From Maribacter ulvicola (GTDB lineage: Bacteria; Bacteroidota; Bacteroidia; Flavobacteriales; Flavobacteriaceae), in assembly GCF_900155985.1 (NCBI RefSeq), contig NZ_FTMA01000001.1, positions 1,612,001 to 1,676,000 on the forward strand: a stretch of 64,000 nucleotides of DNA, read 5' to 3'. Positions 48,197 through 58,485 of the stretch are shown piece after piece. The position numbers and the translations under genes were made by a program. A model generated the notes under the pieces. That model saw only the letters and a program-made list of their open reading frames with translations. It was not told where the DNA came from and made no database searches. The first letter of the stretch is position 1. Each line of letters opens with the position of its first letter.

Positions 48197-48571
48197 TTAG
48201 GCACCTATTCTTATGGGTTCTAGATGTTCTGCCTCTTCTTCAGAATACAATCTAGATTTTATTAAAAATCGAAGTCCTAACGGAATCTCCAAGGAAAAAC
48301 TAGAACCAATGCCAGGTACTACATCAACCGTTAGTTGGGTGTGTTTCCAATATTCAAATTGATCTCTAGACATATGAAAATCGCATCCTTCTATACTGCC
48401 TAGCCAAACATCATTGGCATCTAGCATTAAATCGCCTTTTTCAAAACACATGGGCGATGAGCCATCACAACAGCCACCACTTTGGTGAAACATAAGTTCG
48501 CCATGCTTGTCTTTCAGCTGAGCAATGATTTCAGCCGCTTTTTCGGTTACCAATACTCTTTTTGTTTTCAT
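48197..48571 (-). CDS. DUF779 family protein
   Basis: 124 residues. The DUF779 hallmark is FHQSGGCCDGSSPMCF near residue 28, a cysteine cluster that could bind metal; VWLGSIEGCDFHMSRDQFEYW follows. DUF779 genes are regularly found beside aldehyde dehydrogenases like the one 12 bases upstream here, so it is thought to assist that enzyme, but the role is not established. Confidence 0.88.
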   Translation of the reverse strand: MKTKRVLVTEKAAEIIAQLKDKHGELMFHQSGGCCDGSSPMCFEKGDLMLDANDVWLGSIEGCDFHMSRDQFEYWKHTQLTVDVVPGIGSSFSLEIPLGLRFLIKSRLYSEEEAEHLEPIRIGA

Positions 48572-48583
48572 CGTAATTCGTTT

Positions 48584-50107
48584 CTAAAAGAATCCCATTT
48601 TTTTCTTATCATAAGAGATAAGCATGTTTTTGGTTTGGCGGTAATGTGCCAACATCATTTTATGGTTTTCCCTTCCTATACCAGATTTTTTATAGCCACC
48701 AAAAGGAGCATGAGCAGGGTATAAATGATAACAATTTACCCAAACTCTACCTGCCTTAATAGCTCTGGAAATTTGATAAGCTTGGTGCGTATCGCGCGTC
48801 CACACGCCGGCGCCTAAACCATACAAAGTGTCATTGGCAATTTCTATAGCTTCGGCTTCATCTTTAAAAGTGGTAACACAAAGTACAGGTCCAAAAATCT
48901 CTTCTTGGAAAACGCGCATTTTGTTATTTCCTTTTAAAATAGTGGGTTCTACATAGTAACCACCTTCCAAGCCTTCGTTATATGCTTGTGAACCACCAGT
49001 TAGTACCTCACAGCCTTCCTCTTTTCCTATTTTTATGTAACTAAGAATTTTCTCGAACTGATCGTTTGATGCTTGAGCACCCATCATGGTGTTAGGGTCT
49101 AACGGGTGCCCCATTTTAATCGCCTTGGTACGTTCTATTACACGTTCTATAAACTTGTCATAAATACTTTCTTGAACTAGCATACGTGACGGACAAGTAC
49201 AAACCTCGCCTTGGTTTAAAGCAAACATATTGGCGCCTTCTAGGCATTTGTCAAAGAATTCATCATCGGCATCCATAATGCTCTCAAAGAATACATTCGG
49301 AGATTTACCGCCAAGTTCTAAGGTAACGGGAGTAATATTTTTAGATGCATATTGCATAATTAATTGCCCTGTAGTAGTTTCCCCGGTAAAGGCAATTTTA
49401 TCAATTCTTGGACTAGAAGCTAATGGTTTACCTGCTTCGGCACCAAATCCGTTGACAACATTTAAAACACCGTTTGGTAGAATACCTTCAATAATTTCCA
49501 TCAAAATTAAAATACCAACAGGAGTTTGTTCGGCAGGTTTTAAAACTACACAGTTACCGGCAGCCAACGCTGGAGCCAGTTTCCAAGTAGCCATTAATAG
49601 GGGAAAATTCCATGGAATAATTTGACCAACAACACCCAATGGTTCTGTAACATTTAAAGCCACTGTATTAGAATCCAATTCACTGACAGAGCCTTCTTCT
49701 GCTCTAATGACCCCTGCAAAATATCTAAAGTGATCTACTGCTAAAGGTAAATCTGCAGCACGGGTTTCGCGAATTGCTTTACCATTGTCCCACGTTTCTG
49801 CCCTGGCCAATACCTCAAGATTCTGTTCTATTTTATCGGCAATCTTTAAAAGCATATTGCTTCTTTCCGTCGCAGGTGACGTATTCCATGAGGGTGCTGC
49901 TTCCCAGGCGGCGTCAATGGCTTTGTCAATATCCTCGGCTGTGGATCTTGGTATTTTTGTAAATGATTTTCCGTCTACCGGAGAGATATTGTCAAAATAT
50001 TCTCCTTTACTTGGTGCCACCCATTTTCCACCAATAAAATTTTCATATTGATTTTTGAATTTAGGTTTTTGCAGTACGTCTTTTTCTACAGTTGCTGTTG
50101 TGCTCAT
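48584..50107 (-). CDS. NAD-dependent aldehyde dehydrogenase, ExaC-like
   Basis: 507 residues, usual for the superfamily. Visible are the NAD-binding Rossmann part ([20 protein letters not shown], then FTGETTTGQ), the general base Glu in LELGGKSPN and the nucleophilic Cys in [11 protein letters not shown]. The double Cys there is typical of the acetaldehyde/ExaC-type group. It oxidises short aldehydes to acids, probably ethanol- or alcohol-derived. It forms an operon with DUF779 and is divergent from an AraC-type regulator. It may detoxify rather than feed carbon use. Confidence 0.92.
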   Translation of the reverse strand: MSTTATVEKDVLQKPKFKNQYENFIGGKWVAPSKGEYFDNISPVDGKSFTKIPRSTAEDIDKAIDAAWEAAPSWNTSPATERSNMLLKIADKIEQNLEVLARAETWDNGKAIRETRAADLPLAVDHFRYFAGVIRAEEGSVSELDSNTVALNVTEPLGVVGQIIPWNFPLLMATWKLAPALAAGNCVVLKPAEQTPVGILILMEIIEGILPNGVLNVVNGFGAEAGKPLASSPRIDKIAFTGETTTGQLIMQYASKNITPVTLELGGKSPNVFFESIMDADDEFFDKCLEGANMFALNQGEVCTCPSRMLVQESIYDKFIERVIERTKAIKMGHPLDPNTMMGAQASNDQFEKILSYIKIGKEEGCEVLTGGSQAYNEGLEGGYYVEPTILKGNNKMRVFQEEIFGPVLCVTTFKDEAEAIEIANDTLYGLGAGVWTRDTHQAYQISRAIKAGRVWVNCYHLYPAHAPFGGYKKSGIGRENHKMMLAHYRQTKNMLISYDKKKMGFF

Positions 50108-50229
50108 AACATATGATTTAAGTTAATAATGGAAGTTCAATCGTCTCAGGTATGCCAAAACGATTTTAAATGTACTTCTCATATACTCAAATCATCTGAC
50201 GGATTATATGAATAATATGAACTATTCTA

Positions 50230-50271
50230 TCATAAATTCATTTTATGATTTTTTTAAGCATATAATTTTGT
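50230..50271 (+). promoter_or_regulatory. Inverted repeat and promoter in the aldehyde dehydrogenase/AraC gap
   Basis: ATCATAAA at 50230-50237 and its complement at 50243-50250 are separated by 5 bases. TAATTTTG at 50264-50271 fits the -7 consensus for the AraC-type gene. The dyad is where -33 and upstream binding would occur, and may serve as a regulator site for both directions. Confidence 0.5.
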
Positions 50272-50300
50272 AAATTTCTTAAAGTAAAATCAAAATAGTT

Positions 50301-51224
50301 GTGATTCAGTTAACTGATAATTTCTTTAATGGACGGCGATTGGAGACCATGGTCGAAAACCAAACCTCTTATACAATGAACAATGCTGCTATGCATGTTT
50401 TTGAAACACATGAGAAAGCAGCGAGTGTATTATTGCAGTTTGAGCAACCTGTTTTGGCAAGTATGATACAGGGAAAGAAGATTATGCACTTACGTGATTA
50501 TGAATCTTTTGATTTTTTACCGGGCGAGTCCTTGGTTTTACCGGCAAATGAGGGAATGTGTATTGATTTTCCCGAAGCCATGGCTAAGAACCCTACCAGA
50601 TGTTTGGCTATGGCTATTTCTGAAGATAAAATCAATAAGGTATTACAGTTCATGAACGAGAATATGCCCAAGAGTTCTAAAGAGGCATGGGGACTAATGG
50701 ACTATAATTTTCATTTTGTAAATGACAGGGGCATATTTCAAATTATTCAACGACTATTGTTCTTATTTTCTGAAGATCACCCGTCTAAAGACTTTTTTGT
50801 GGATAATATGTTGCGTGAACTTATTATTCGCATTTTACAAACGAACGAGCGTAAAATATATAGTAATGCCACATTATCCATTAAAAAGGAGAGTAGGCTT
50901 ACCGAGGTTATACGTTATATAAGAGATAATGTGCATAAATCACTAGATGTAAATAGTCTTAGTAAGATAGCGTGTATGAGTCCGTCGCATTTTTATAGAA
51001 CCTTTAAATTAGAGCTTGGTATTTCTCCGGTAGCGTTTATAAACAACGAGCGCATAAAATTAGCCGTAGGTTTGTTGCAAGACCCTAAACGAAGCATAAA
51101 AGATGTATATCTTGATTGCGGATTTGAAAGTAGGTCTTACTTCAACAGGGTCTTTAAAACAAGGCAACATTTGGCACCCGGCGCATACCAGTCTAAGATT
51201 CAAAAAGCTACATATTTGGATTAA
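50301..51224 (+). CDS. AraC-family transcriptional regulator
   Basis: 307 residues from a GTG at 50301; an ATG at 50349 is possible. The N-terminal AraC-type ligand-binding domain covers about residues 1-190, and the C-terminal pair of helix-turn-helix motifs about 205-300 ([22 protein letters not shown], then [21 protein letters not shown]). It is divergent from aldehyde dehydrogenase and DUF779 and very probably activates them, sensing an aldehyde or alcohol. Ends 4 bases inside the convergent cysS. Confidence 0.88.
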   Translation: MIQLTDNFFNGRRLETMVENQTSYTMNNAAMHVFETHEKAASVLLQFEQPVLASMIQGKKIMHLRDYESFDFLPGESLVLPANEGMCIDFPEAMAKNPTRCLAMAISEDKINKVLQFMNENMPKSSKEAWGLMDYNFHFVNDRGIFQIIQRLLFLFSEDHPSKDFFVDNMLRELIIRILQTNERKIYSNATLSIKKESRLTEVIRYIRDNVHKSLDVNSLSKIACMSPSHFYRTFKLELGISPVAFINNERIKLAVGLLQDPKRSIKDVYLDCGFESRSYFNRVFKTRQHLAPGAYQSKIQKATYLD

Positions 51225-52699
51225 AGGCTATATGTAGTGCCTTCTTTACCATCTTTTAATTGAATACCTAGCGCTGCCAATTGGTCACGTATTTGGTCAG
51301 ATGTGGCAAAATCTTTATTTTCCCTTGCTGATTTACGTAATTCGATCAATAATTCTACAACTCCTCCTAATTTTTCGGTATCGGCATCAGAACTACTTTT
51401 GTTCTCTAAACCTAAAACATCAAATACAAAACCGTGTAAAGTGTCTTCTAATTCTAGTTTGTCTTCTGCGGTAACAGATTCAGTACCTTCTTTAATGAGG
51501 TTAATATGCTTAACGGCATCAAACAATTTTGCAATTAAGATAGGAGTATTAAAATCATCGTTCATGGCAGCATAACAAGATGATTTCCAAGCGGCAATAT
51601 CAAAACCGGTTGTTTTTCCGGTATTTAATGATTTTAAGCTGTTAATGGCTTCCATTAATTTATTGAAACCTTTTTCAGAAGCTAATAATGCATCATTACT
51701 CATGTCTAAAATACTGGTGTAATGTGCTTGCATCATAAAGAAACGCACCATAGATGGAGAGAAAGGCTTACTTAAAATCTCGTTTTCACCTGAAAATATT
51801 TCTCCTGGAAGAATGCTGTTTCCGGTAGATTTTGCCATTTTTCTTCCGTTCAAGGTCAGCATGTTGGCATGTAACCAATAGTTAACTGGGCTTTGGCCAT
51901 TGCACGCTTCGGCCTGGGCAATTTCACATTCGTGGTGTGGAAATTTAAGATCCATTCCGCCTCCGTGAATATCAAAGGTCTCGCCCAAATATTTTGTACT
52001 CATAGCGGTACACTCTAAATGCCATCCAGGGAATCCATCGCCCCACGGTGAAGGCCAGCGCATAATATGTTGTGGTTCCGCTTTCTTCCACAAAGCAAAA
52101 TCTTGTGGATTGTGCTTGTCGTCTTGGGCGGCTAGATCACGTGTGTTGGCAATCATGTCTTCAAGCTTACGCCCGCTTAGTTTACCGTACTCGTGATCTT
52201 GGTTGAATTTGGCGACATCAAAATATACGGAACCATTGGTTTCATACGCATATCCTTTTTCAAGTATATCCTTTATAATTTCAATCTGCTCTATTATATG
52301 ACCGGTTGCCGTAGGCTCAATACTTGGAGGTAAGAAATTGAATTTCTCTAAAATATTATGGAAATCTACCGTATAACGTTGTACGACTTCCATAGGCTCT
52401 AATTTTTCTAAGCGTGCCTTTTTTGCAATTTTATCTTCGCCATCTTCAGCATCATCTACCAAATGACCCGCATCTGTAATATTACGAACATAGCGTACTT
52501 TGTAACCAAGATGTCTAAAGTATCTGAAGATCATATCAAAAGACATGAAAGTTCTGCAGTTTCCTAAATGCACATTGCTATACACGGTAGGTCCACAAAC
52601 GTACATGCCTATGTGGCCTTCGTTAATGGGTTTGAAAACTTCTTTTTTTCCGGTGAGGGAATTATATACTTTGATTTCTTGACTTTCGTACAACTGCAT
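51221..52699 (-). CDS. cysS: Cysteinyl-tRNA synthetase
   Basis: 492 residues, class I synthetase. The HIGH-type motif is VHLGNCRTF after the zinc Cys in CGPTVYSN, and the KMSKS loop is KMAKSTGN. Further zinc ligands come from WHLECTAMS and HHECEIAQ. Together they bind zinc, which selects cysteine. It begins 14 bases after the folE stop, so folE and cysS are likely one operon. Confidence 0.95.
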   Translation of the reverse strand: MQLYESQEIKVYNSLTGKKEVFKPINEGHIGMYVCGPTVYSNVHLGNCRTFMSFDMIFRYFRHLGYKVRYVRNITDAGHLVDDAEDGEDKIAKKARLEKLEPMEVVQRYTVDFHNILEKFNFLPPSIEPTATGHIIEQIEIIKDILEKGYAYETNGSVYFDVAKFNQDHEYGKLSGRKLEDMIANTRDLAAQDDKHNPQDFALWKKAEPQHIMRWPSPWGDGFPGWHLECTAMSTKYLGETFDIHGGGMDLKFPHHECEIAQAEACNGQSPVNYWLHANMLTLNGRKMAKSTGNSILPGEIFSGENEILSKPFSPSMVRFFMMQAHYTSILDMSNDALLASEKGFNKLMEAINSLKSLNTGKTTGFDIAAWKSSCYAAMNDDFNTPILIAKLFDAVKHINLIKEGTESVTAEDKLELEDTLHGFVFDVLGLENKSSSDADTEKLGGVVELLIELRKSARENKDFATSDQIRDQLAALGIQLKDGKEGTTYSL

Positions 52700-52713
52700 G
52701 AAGCTATTTGCTA

Positions 52714-53394
52714 TTAAAAATGGGTATCTAAATTAAGGTAGTTCAAAAACTCGCGGCGTACCAATTCTTCTTTGAATTTACCGCCATACTCCGCAGTTAC
52801 AGTGCTACTTTCAATATCACGAATTCCTCTAGAATTTACACAAAGGTGTTTTGCATCTATTACACAGGCAACATCTTCAGTACCTAATGCTTTTTGTAGT
52901 TCTCTTACGATTTGAATATTTAAACGCTCTTGAACTTGAGGACGTTTAGCATAATAATCAACTATACGGTTCATTTTAGAAAGACCTACAACGGTACCGT
53001 TAGAGATATAGGCAACATGAGCGCGACCTACAATAGGTAGTAAATGATGTTCGCAAGTAGAATATAATGTGATGTTCTTTTCCACTAGCATTTCGCCATA
53101 CTTGTACTTATTATCAAAAGTAGAAGCTTTAGGTTTTTTACTAGGGTTTAAACCACCAAATATTTCGTTTACGTACATTTTAGCAACTCTATTTGGAGTT
53201 CCTTTTAAGCTGTCATCGGTTAAATCTAAACCTAACGTAAGCATGATTTCACGTACATTTTCTCGAATGCGTTCAATCTTTTCGGCATCATCCAGATCAA
53301 AGGCGTCTGAACGTAATGGAGTATCTTCTGATGTGGAAATATGATCGTTTCCTAATTCATCAAATTGATTTTCCAGTGTATCCTCAATTTTCAT
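52714..53394 (-). CDS. folE: GTP cyclohydrolase I
   Basis: 226 residues. It converts GTP to dihydroneopterin triphosphate, the first step of folate and pterin synthesis. The zinc and catalytic motif [15 protein letters not shown] is present (Cys, His, His), with [21 protein letters not shown] and the second zinc Cys in [11 protein letters not shown]. The acidic 35-residue N-terminus is usual in this phylum. Promoter element TATCTTTG is just upstream. Confidence 0.95.
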   Translation of the reverse strand: MKIEDTLENQFDELGNDHISTSEDTPLRSDAFDLDDAEKIERIRENVREIMLTLGLDLTDDSLKGTPNRVAKMYVNEIFGGLNPSKKPKASTFDNKYKYGEMLVEKNITLYSTCEHHLLPIVGRAHVAYISNGTVVGLSKMNRIVDYYAKRPQVQERLNIQIVRELQKALGTEDVACVIDAKHLCVNSRGIRDIESSTVTAEYGGKFKEELVRREFLNYLNLDTHF

Positions 53395-53416
53395 TTTATC
53401 AATCTTTTAGAAGCTG

Positions 53417-53424
53417 CAAAGATA
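53417..53424 (-). promoter_or_regulatory. -7 element of the folE promoter
   Basis: TATCTTTG on the minus strand fits TAnnTTTG, giving a start about 15 bases before the folE ATG. No clear -33 TTG was found. Confidence 0.45.
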
Positions 53425-53528
53425 TACATTATGTGCCACTTTATAACTAATTACGGGCATTACACAACATTAATTAGTAGTAGCGTTAAGGACTAGTTAA
53501 TTTTATTTTTTCAAATTAGACGGCGGCA

Positions 53529-55331
53529 ATGACCAAGTATGGTACATCTATTTTATTAATTTGCTTTTTTGGCATCTTCACTTGTTTTTCACAAGTATCT
53601 GCAGATTGTGCCAATGCTGTGCCTATTTGCCGTAATACTCCGGTTAATGGGGGTACTAATGGGTACGGAATAGACGATTTTAATGGAGCTTCTGTCTCAG
53701 GATGTATTAAGCAGGGTAGTGGTACTATAGAAACAAATTCTGCGTGGTATAGGTTTAAGATCGGTGAAACAGGTCAATTAGGTTTTAATATTGGATACGA
53801 TTCTAGTGAAGATTGGGATTTTGCCCTATATAAAACTAGTAATTGTGCTACTTTAGGAGAGCCTGTTAGGTGTAACTATTTTGATAATTCTGATAATAGT
53901 AGTTATATAGGAATAGGTGAGGATCCTACGGGTATAGACAATATACAATATGATGATTGGTTAAATGTAGAGCCGGGAGAGGAATACTTCTTAATGATCA
54001 ATAATTACAGTAATAATAATTCTGGATTTTCTATTCAGTTTTCCGGAAATATATTTGTGGAGTTTCCAAATAGTGCATTAGATTGTGATATTATAGACAA
54101 TTTATTGGGTCCGCCGGTTGTTTCTTGTGATAACCAAACAGTGGTTCTGGATGCAACAACGCTAGATGCTCTGGATTATGAATGGTACTTAGATGCTGGT
54201 GCCGGTTACCAACGTATACCGGGTGAAAGTGACCCAGAACTTTCTATAGCAGTTTCTGGCATGTATCGTGTTATGGTGGTTAGACCACTAGGGAATAATT
54301 TAATTAGTGAGGTCCAAGTTGCTTATGCGCCTTCTCCTGAAACATTTAGCTTAGAGGATGAAACTGCTTGTTTGGACGGTACGGCTATAGCTTTAAATGA
54401 AAAAGATGCAGAGGCTTTAGGAGGACAAAGTTCAATGGAGTTCCGTGTATCTTATCATGAAAGTTTTGAAGATGCTATTGATGGAGCAAACGCACTTTCT
54501 AAAGAATTTATACCAACACAGGTTTTACAAACTATATATGTACGAACAACATCTATAGAAAACTCAATGTGTTTTGATGCTTCTGAAACTTTTGATATGA
54601 ACGGAATAGAACTTCCTGTCTTGGATATTGAAAATGAAGTATTTGTTTGTGGAGAAGAATCCGTTGTAACTATAGGGCAACACTCACCCAATGCTAATTT
54701 TACATATGAATGGAGTTCAGGTCAAACATCTTCTTTGATAACTGTCTCGGAGCCTGGTGTTTATGTGTTGTCTGTAACGAACAGGACAGGTGTAATACAG
54801 TGTGTTACCGTACGTTCGGTTACCGTAGTTTTTTCCAATCCTCCGGTAATTTCAGATATTTCCATAGCATATAACGATGACGCTTCTAATGTGGTTACTG
54901 TTTTCTTGGAAGAGAATGGCAATTTTGAGTTTCAAGTAGATAATGATACGCCACAGAATAGTGGAGTATTCAATAATTTATTCCCTGGGGAGCATACCAT
55001 TACTGTGCGGGATCTACATGGTTGTGGTTCAGATACTCGAGATATTGTAGTAGTTGGTTTTCCAAAGTTCTTTACTCCTAATGGAGATAATGTAAATGAT
55101 ACTTGGAATGTAGACGGGTTGTCAGTTTTAGATAATCCTGTAATAACAATTTATGATCGTTATGGCAAATTGCTTCACCAACTATTTGAGAATTCTGATG
55201 GTTGGGACGGTTCTCTTAATGGAGTGTTATTACCGGAATCTGACTATTGGTTTAAACTTTCCTATACCAATTCATTAGGGGAGAGCACAAATGCATCTTA
55301 CCTTAATAATCACTTTACTTTAAAGCGCTAA
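53529..55331 (+). CDS. Secreted protein with T9SS type B sorting tail, copy 1
   Basis: 600 residues with a signal peptide (FGIFTCFSQ). After it, ADCANAVPICRNTPVNGG opens a repeat domain shared with the next gene. Beta-sandwich segments follow. The C-terminus (last about 85 residues, starting PKFFTPNGDNVNDTWNV) is the gliding-motility-associated type B sorting domain, so the type IX system carries it to the cell surface or outside. No catalytic motif is seen; adhesion or surface binding is possible. Confidence 0.9.
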   Translation: MTKYGTSILLICFFGIFTCFSQVSADCANAVPICRNTPVNGGTNGYGIDDFNGASVSGCIKQGSGTIETNSAWYRFKIGETGQLGFNIGYDSSEDWDFALYKTSNCATLGEPVRCNYFDNSDNSSYIGIGEDPTGIDNIQYDDWLNVEPGEEYFLMINNYSNNNSGFSIQFSGNIFVEFPNSALDCDIIDNLLGPPVVSCDNQTVVLDATTLDALDYEWYLDAGAGYQRIPGESDPELSIAVSGMYRVMVVRPLGNNLISEVQVAYAPSPETFSLEDETACLDGTAIALNEKDAEALGGQSSMEFRVSYHESFEDAIDGANALSKEFIPTQVLQTIYVRTTSIENSMCFDASETFDMNGIELPVLDIENEVFVCGEESVVTIGQHSPNANFTYEWSSGQTSSLITVSEPGVYVLSVTNRTGVIQCVTVRSVTVVFSNPPVISDISIAYNDDASNVVTVFLEENGNFEFQVDNDTPQNSGVFNNLFPGEHTITVRDLHGCGSDTRDIVVVGFPKFFTPNGDNVNDTWNVDGLSVLDNPVITIYDRYGKLLHQLFENSDGWDGSLNGVLLPESDYWFKLSYTNSLGESTNASYLNNHFTLKR

Positions 55332-55454
55332 GATTAATAATTAAGCTATACAAGTGTATTTTATCGATTAAACGCCAATATCTCCGTTATAAGATACTAA
55401 AGTTTATCATGTGTAGTTATTATATACATCACGTTTACTAATAGTTACACTTTT

Positions 55455-56891
55455 ATGAGAACACTTCTTTGTTCTATATGTTGTTTATTTTTTTTCTATT
55501 GGAATGTCACTGCGCAGAATTCAGCCGATTGTAGAACGGCTATTCCTGTTTGTGCCGATCAACCTATTATGGGTGTTGCAGGAGGAACAGGGGATGTAGA
55601 TGACTTTGACCCAGACGTAATACTACAAACTGGATGTTTGGAAAAAGGGAGTCTGTCTTCCGCAAATATTGAATTTAATACTTCATGGTTTGTCTTTAGG
55701 GCGGGAACTGGCGGTCAAGTGGGTTTTGATATTGAAGCCTTGCCTTCAACTGGTTCTGCACCAACTGCAGAATGGGATTTTGCGGTGTATGGGCCAGATG
55801 TTGATTGTGCCGATATTAGTAATGGTACAGCGCAGCCTATTCGTTGTAATTATGAAGTGAACGATACCAATTTTACTGGATTAGGAGTCAACCCAGAAAG
55901 TGGGGAAGAGGGGCGTGCATCTTTAACGGGTTGCCAAAATACATATGATGCGTATTTGGATGTTATACCTGGAGAGATTTACTACATACTGATAAATAAT
56001 TTTGCCGATAATTTTACAGGTGATCCAGAACCATTTATGTTAACCTTTACCGGAAATTCAGTGAATAACGATCAAGATACTGCCTTAGATTGTACGTTGA
56101 GAGATGAGTTCTTAGGCTTGGATATTGTTGCCTGTGAGGGCGATGATCCTATTACTATTAGCGCATTGAATTCACCTGCGGGGGCAGATATAGCTAATGT
56201 AGAATGGACGGTAGATTATGAAGATGATGGTGTTATTGATGATACGCTTACCGGTTCTGGTGATTTTGGTGGTGAATTAGAGGTGATTAGTCCCAATTCT
56301 GGGCGTTATTTCGCCGTAATTACTACCATTAGTGGAGCACCGCCAACAGTAGCTGATGATAGCGGTGTTTTGATAACTTTTTTCGGCACTCCTATTTTAG
56401 ATCGAGTAGAAACATTGGATACCAACCTCTCTATTGATCCAGATCAAAACAATGTCGAGTTTTTTGTAGAGGGGGATGGAGACTATGAATACGCAATTAA
56501 TAATGGTGTTTTTCAGGATAGTTCTATATTCATGAATGTACCTCCAGGAATAAATACGGTAATTATAAATGATAAAAATGGCTGTGGAATTACAGATCCC
56601 ATTGAATTTTTAGTAGTAGGTTATCCTAAATTCTTTACCCCAAATGGAGACAGTATTAATGATGATTGGAATGTGAAGGGAATAGAGACCTTAAGTGATC
56701 CCGTTGTATTTATTTTTGATAGATACGGTAAGTTATTAAAGCAATTAGGGCCTACAGATGCATGGGACGGTACCTTTAACGGTCAACAAATGCCATCTAC
56801 GGATTACTGGTTTAGGTTTGAATATGGCGAAATGGAAGACAACCTTTTAGTAGCTAAAACTCGAAAAACACATTTTTCATTAAAGAGATAG
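55455..56891 (+). CDS. Secreted protein with T9SS type B sorting tail, copy 2
   Basis: 478 residues with a signal peptide (FFYWNVTAQ). It is a paralog of the gene 123 bases upstream: ADCRTAIPVCADQPIMG matches its start, and the type B tail PKFFTPNGDSINDDWNVKG matches its end. Middle regions differ: this copy lacks some beta-sandwich units and has an acidic segment (DYEDDGVIDDTL) that may bind calcium. Likely displayed or released by the type IX system. Function unknown. Confidence 0.9.
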   Translation: MRTLLCSICCLFFFYWNVTAQNSADCRTAIPVCADQPIMGVAGGTGDVDDFDPDVILQTGCLEKGSLSSANIEFNTSWFVFRAGTGGQVGFDIEALPSTGSAPTAEWDFAVYGPDVDCADISNGTAQPIRCNYEVNDTNFTGLGVNPESGEEGRASLTGCQNTYDAYLDVIPGEIYYILINNFADNFTGDPEPFMLTFTGNSVNNDQDTALDCTLRDEFLGLDIVACEGDDPITISALNSPAGADIANVEWTVDYEDDGVIDDTLTGSGDFGGELEVISPNSGRYFAVITTISGAPPTVADDSGVLITFFGTPILDRVETLDTNLSIDPDQNNVEFFVEGDGDYEYAINNGVFQDSSIFMNVPPGINTVIINDKNGCGITDPIEFLVVGYPKFFTPNGDSINDDWNVKGIETLSDPVVFIFDRYGKLLKQLGPTDAWDGTFNGQQMPSTDYWFRFEYGEMEDNLLVAKTRKTHFSLKR

Positions 56892-56894
56892 ACA

Positions 56895-56925
56895 AAAAAA
56901 GAGGAGCATTTAGTTCCTCTTTTTT
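56895..56925. terminator. Bidirectional terminator after the T9SS pair
   Basis: An 11-bp stem (AAAAAAGAGGA at 56895-56905, complement at 56915-56925) serves both convergent genes. Confidence 0.8.
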
Positions 56926-56947
56926 ATATGTGTATTTACAATTGAGC

Positions 56948-58453
56948 TTAAAAATTAATCGTGTAACTTAAAGTAGCATTTGTAAAGCTTCTATCAATCA
57001 TTGCAGGTGTGGTAATACCGGCATTAAAAAGTGTTTCGCTCACATCTTGTTGAGAACGGCTAAGTGCAAAATCTAATTTACTACCGCCAAAGTTATAGCC
57101 GATACCACCAGATATGGCATTTAGATCGCCAATGGTATTGCCGTTTGCATACGGACTCTGTTCAAAGCGGTATCCTGCTCTTAGGCTTACTTGTTGTATT
57201 CTATATTCGCCACCTAGTCTAAATGTAGAAACAGTGCCTAAGTCACTTGAAATTTGCGAGTTTACCGTTTCAAAACTTGGATCGTTGGTAGGGCGTAATT
57301 CTGATTGTGAGAAATCTTGATAACCATAATCAAAACTTAACAAGCCATCTTTTGCGAATATTACAGCTAAACTACCAGTAAGTTTGCTTGGAGTTTTTAC
57401 CGTGTACTTTTCATAAAGATTCACAATATTAAAGTTGATGAAATTAATGTCTTCATCGGCTAGGTCAGAATTAATACGTTGAGAAGTATTATCCTCTAAG
57501 CGGTACCACGTTGGGGATTGGTAACTACCGCCCAAACGTACGTGGTCGTTTAGTTTAGCAATAGCCCCTAATGTAAAAGAAAAACCATTGCCCTCTGTTT
57601 CTAGGTAATTGTCGAACGTTGTTCGTTTTATTTCAGAATTTGGCTCGTAACCATCTTCCGTAAACTGGTCATATTGCGTGTATAAAATACTGTGGAAGTT
57701 TAAAGAGGCTCCTAAATAAAGGTTTTCTTTATATTGAGAAGCTACATTAATGGTAAATTTACTATTATGTCCTGTTGTTCTTCTTAAAAAGTCTTGATCA
57801 ACAACATCGTAAATAGAGTTGCTAATGTAATTGGTGTTGTTGTCATCTTCAGTTTCTGGGTCGAGGATGCCTCCATAATACCCTAAGAATGTTTGTTGGT
57901 TTCTGAAACCTTGATTAGCGCCAATATCTAAGTAGGCTTCTTCTAAAAACTCACCATCTTGTAATAGAACAGATCCAAAAGGTGTACCTCCTGCATATTC
58001 TAGAAAATAGGTATCTATACCTTGGTCGCTGCTTCCGGAGACATTATATTCATTGTCGAAATTATTTACAAGGTCATAATTAAAAGCCAAGGTAAATTTT
58101 TTCCAATCAGAATTAGAATCAGTATTTTTAAATACAAATGCGCCACCCATTTGATTCAATTCAATAGTATTATCCTTTGTAATTAAAGCATCGCCAAAAT
58201 AACGGGCATCATTGTTCGTATGATAGTTGGATCCTGTAATTGTGAATAGGCTATTGTTAAAAACCGCTGAACCTGCTGGATTAATGTTTAAAGACGATAA
58301 GTCGCCACCGAGTGCGCCAAAAGCTCCGCCCATGGCTTGAAAACGTGCAGTACCTTGTAAGTTTTCGGTACCATAACGTAAAGCTTCATTTATATTTTGT
58401 GCATTACTAATTACACATGCCATTAGTACTACGAAAGTTAAATATCTTTTCAT
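56948..58453 (-). CDS. OmpP1/FadL-type outer-membrane transport protein
   Basis: 501 residues with a signal peptide (MACVISNAQN). The start NEALRYGTENLQGTARFQAM and GGAFGALGGDLSSLNINPAG are the FadL-like N-terminal pattern of Bacteroidota (NPAG-type hatch). The rest is a beta barrel with strands such as RLGGSYQSPTWYRL and ends on an aromatic TLSYTINF. FadL moves hydrophobic compounds across the outer membrane; the substrate here is unknown. It lies 32 bases after the low-complexity lipoprotein gene and may be cotranscribed. Confidence 0.87.
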   Translation of the reverse strand: MKRYLTFVVLMACVISNAQNINEALRYGTENLQGTARFQAMGGAFGALGGDLSSLNINPAGSAVFNNSLFTITGSNYHTNNDARYFGDALITKDNTIELNQMGGAFVFKNTDSNSDWKKFTLAFNYDLVNNFDNEYNVSGSSDQGIDTYFLEYAGGTPFGSVLLQDGEFLEEAYLDIGANQGFRNQQTFLGYYGGILDPETEDDNNTNYISNSIYDVVDQDFLRRTTGHNSKFTINVASQYKENLYLGASLNFHSILYTQYDQFTEDGYEPNSEIKRTTFDNYLETEGNGFSFTLGAIAKLNDHVRLGGSYQSPTWYRLEDNTSQRINSDLADEDINFINFNIVNLYEKYTVKTPSKLTGSLAVIFAKDGLLSFDYGYQDFSQSELRPTNDPSFETVNSQISSDLGTVSTFRLGGEYRIQQVSLRAGYRFEQSPYANGNTIGDLNAISGGIGYNFGGSKLDFALSRSQQDVSETLFNAGITTPAMIDRSFTNATLSYTINF

Positions 58454-58485
58454 ATTAATGTTTCAATTTTGATAAATGTATGATT

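Noticed and set aside
49230-49625. 131-residue plus-strand frame
   Set aside because: It is antisense to the aldehyde dehydrogenase gene.
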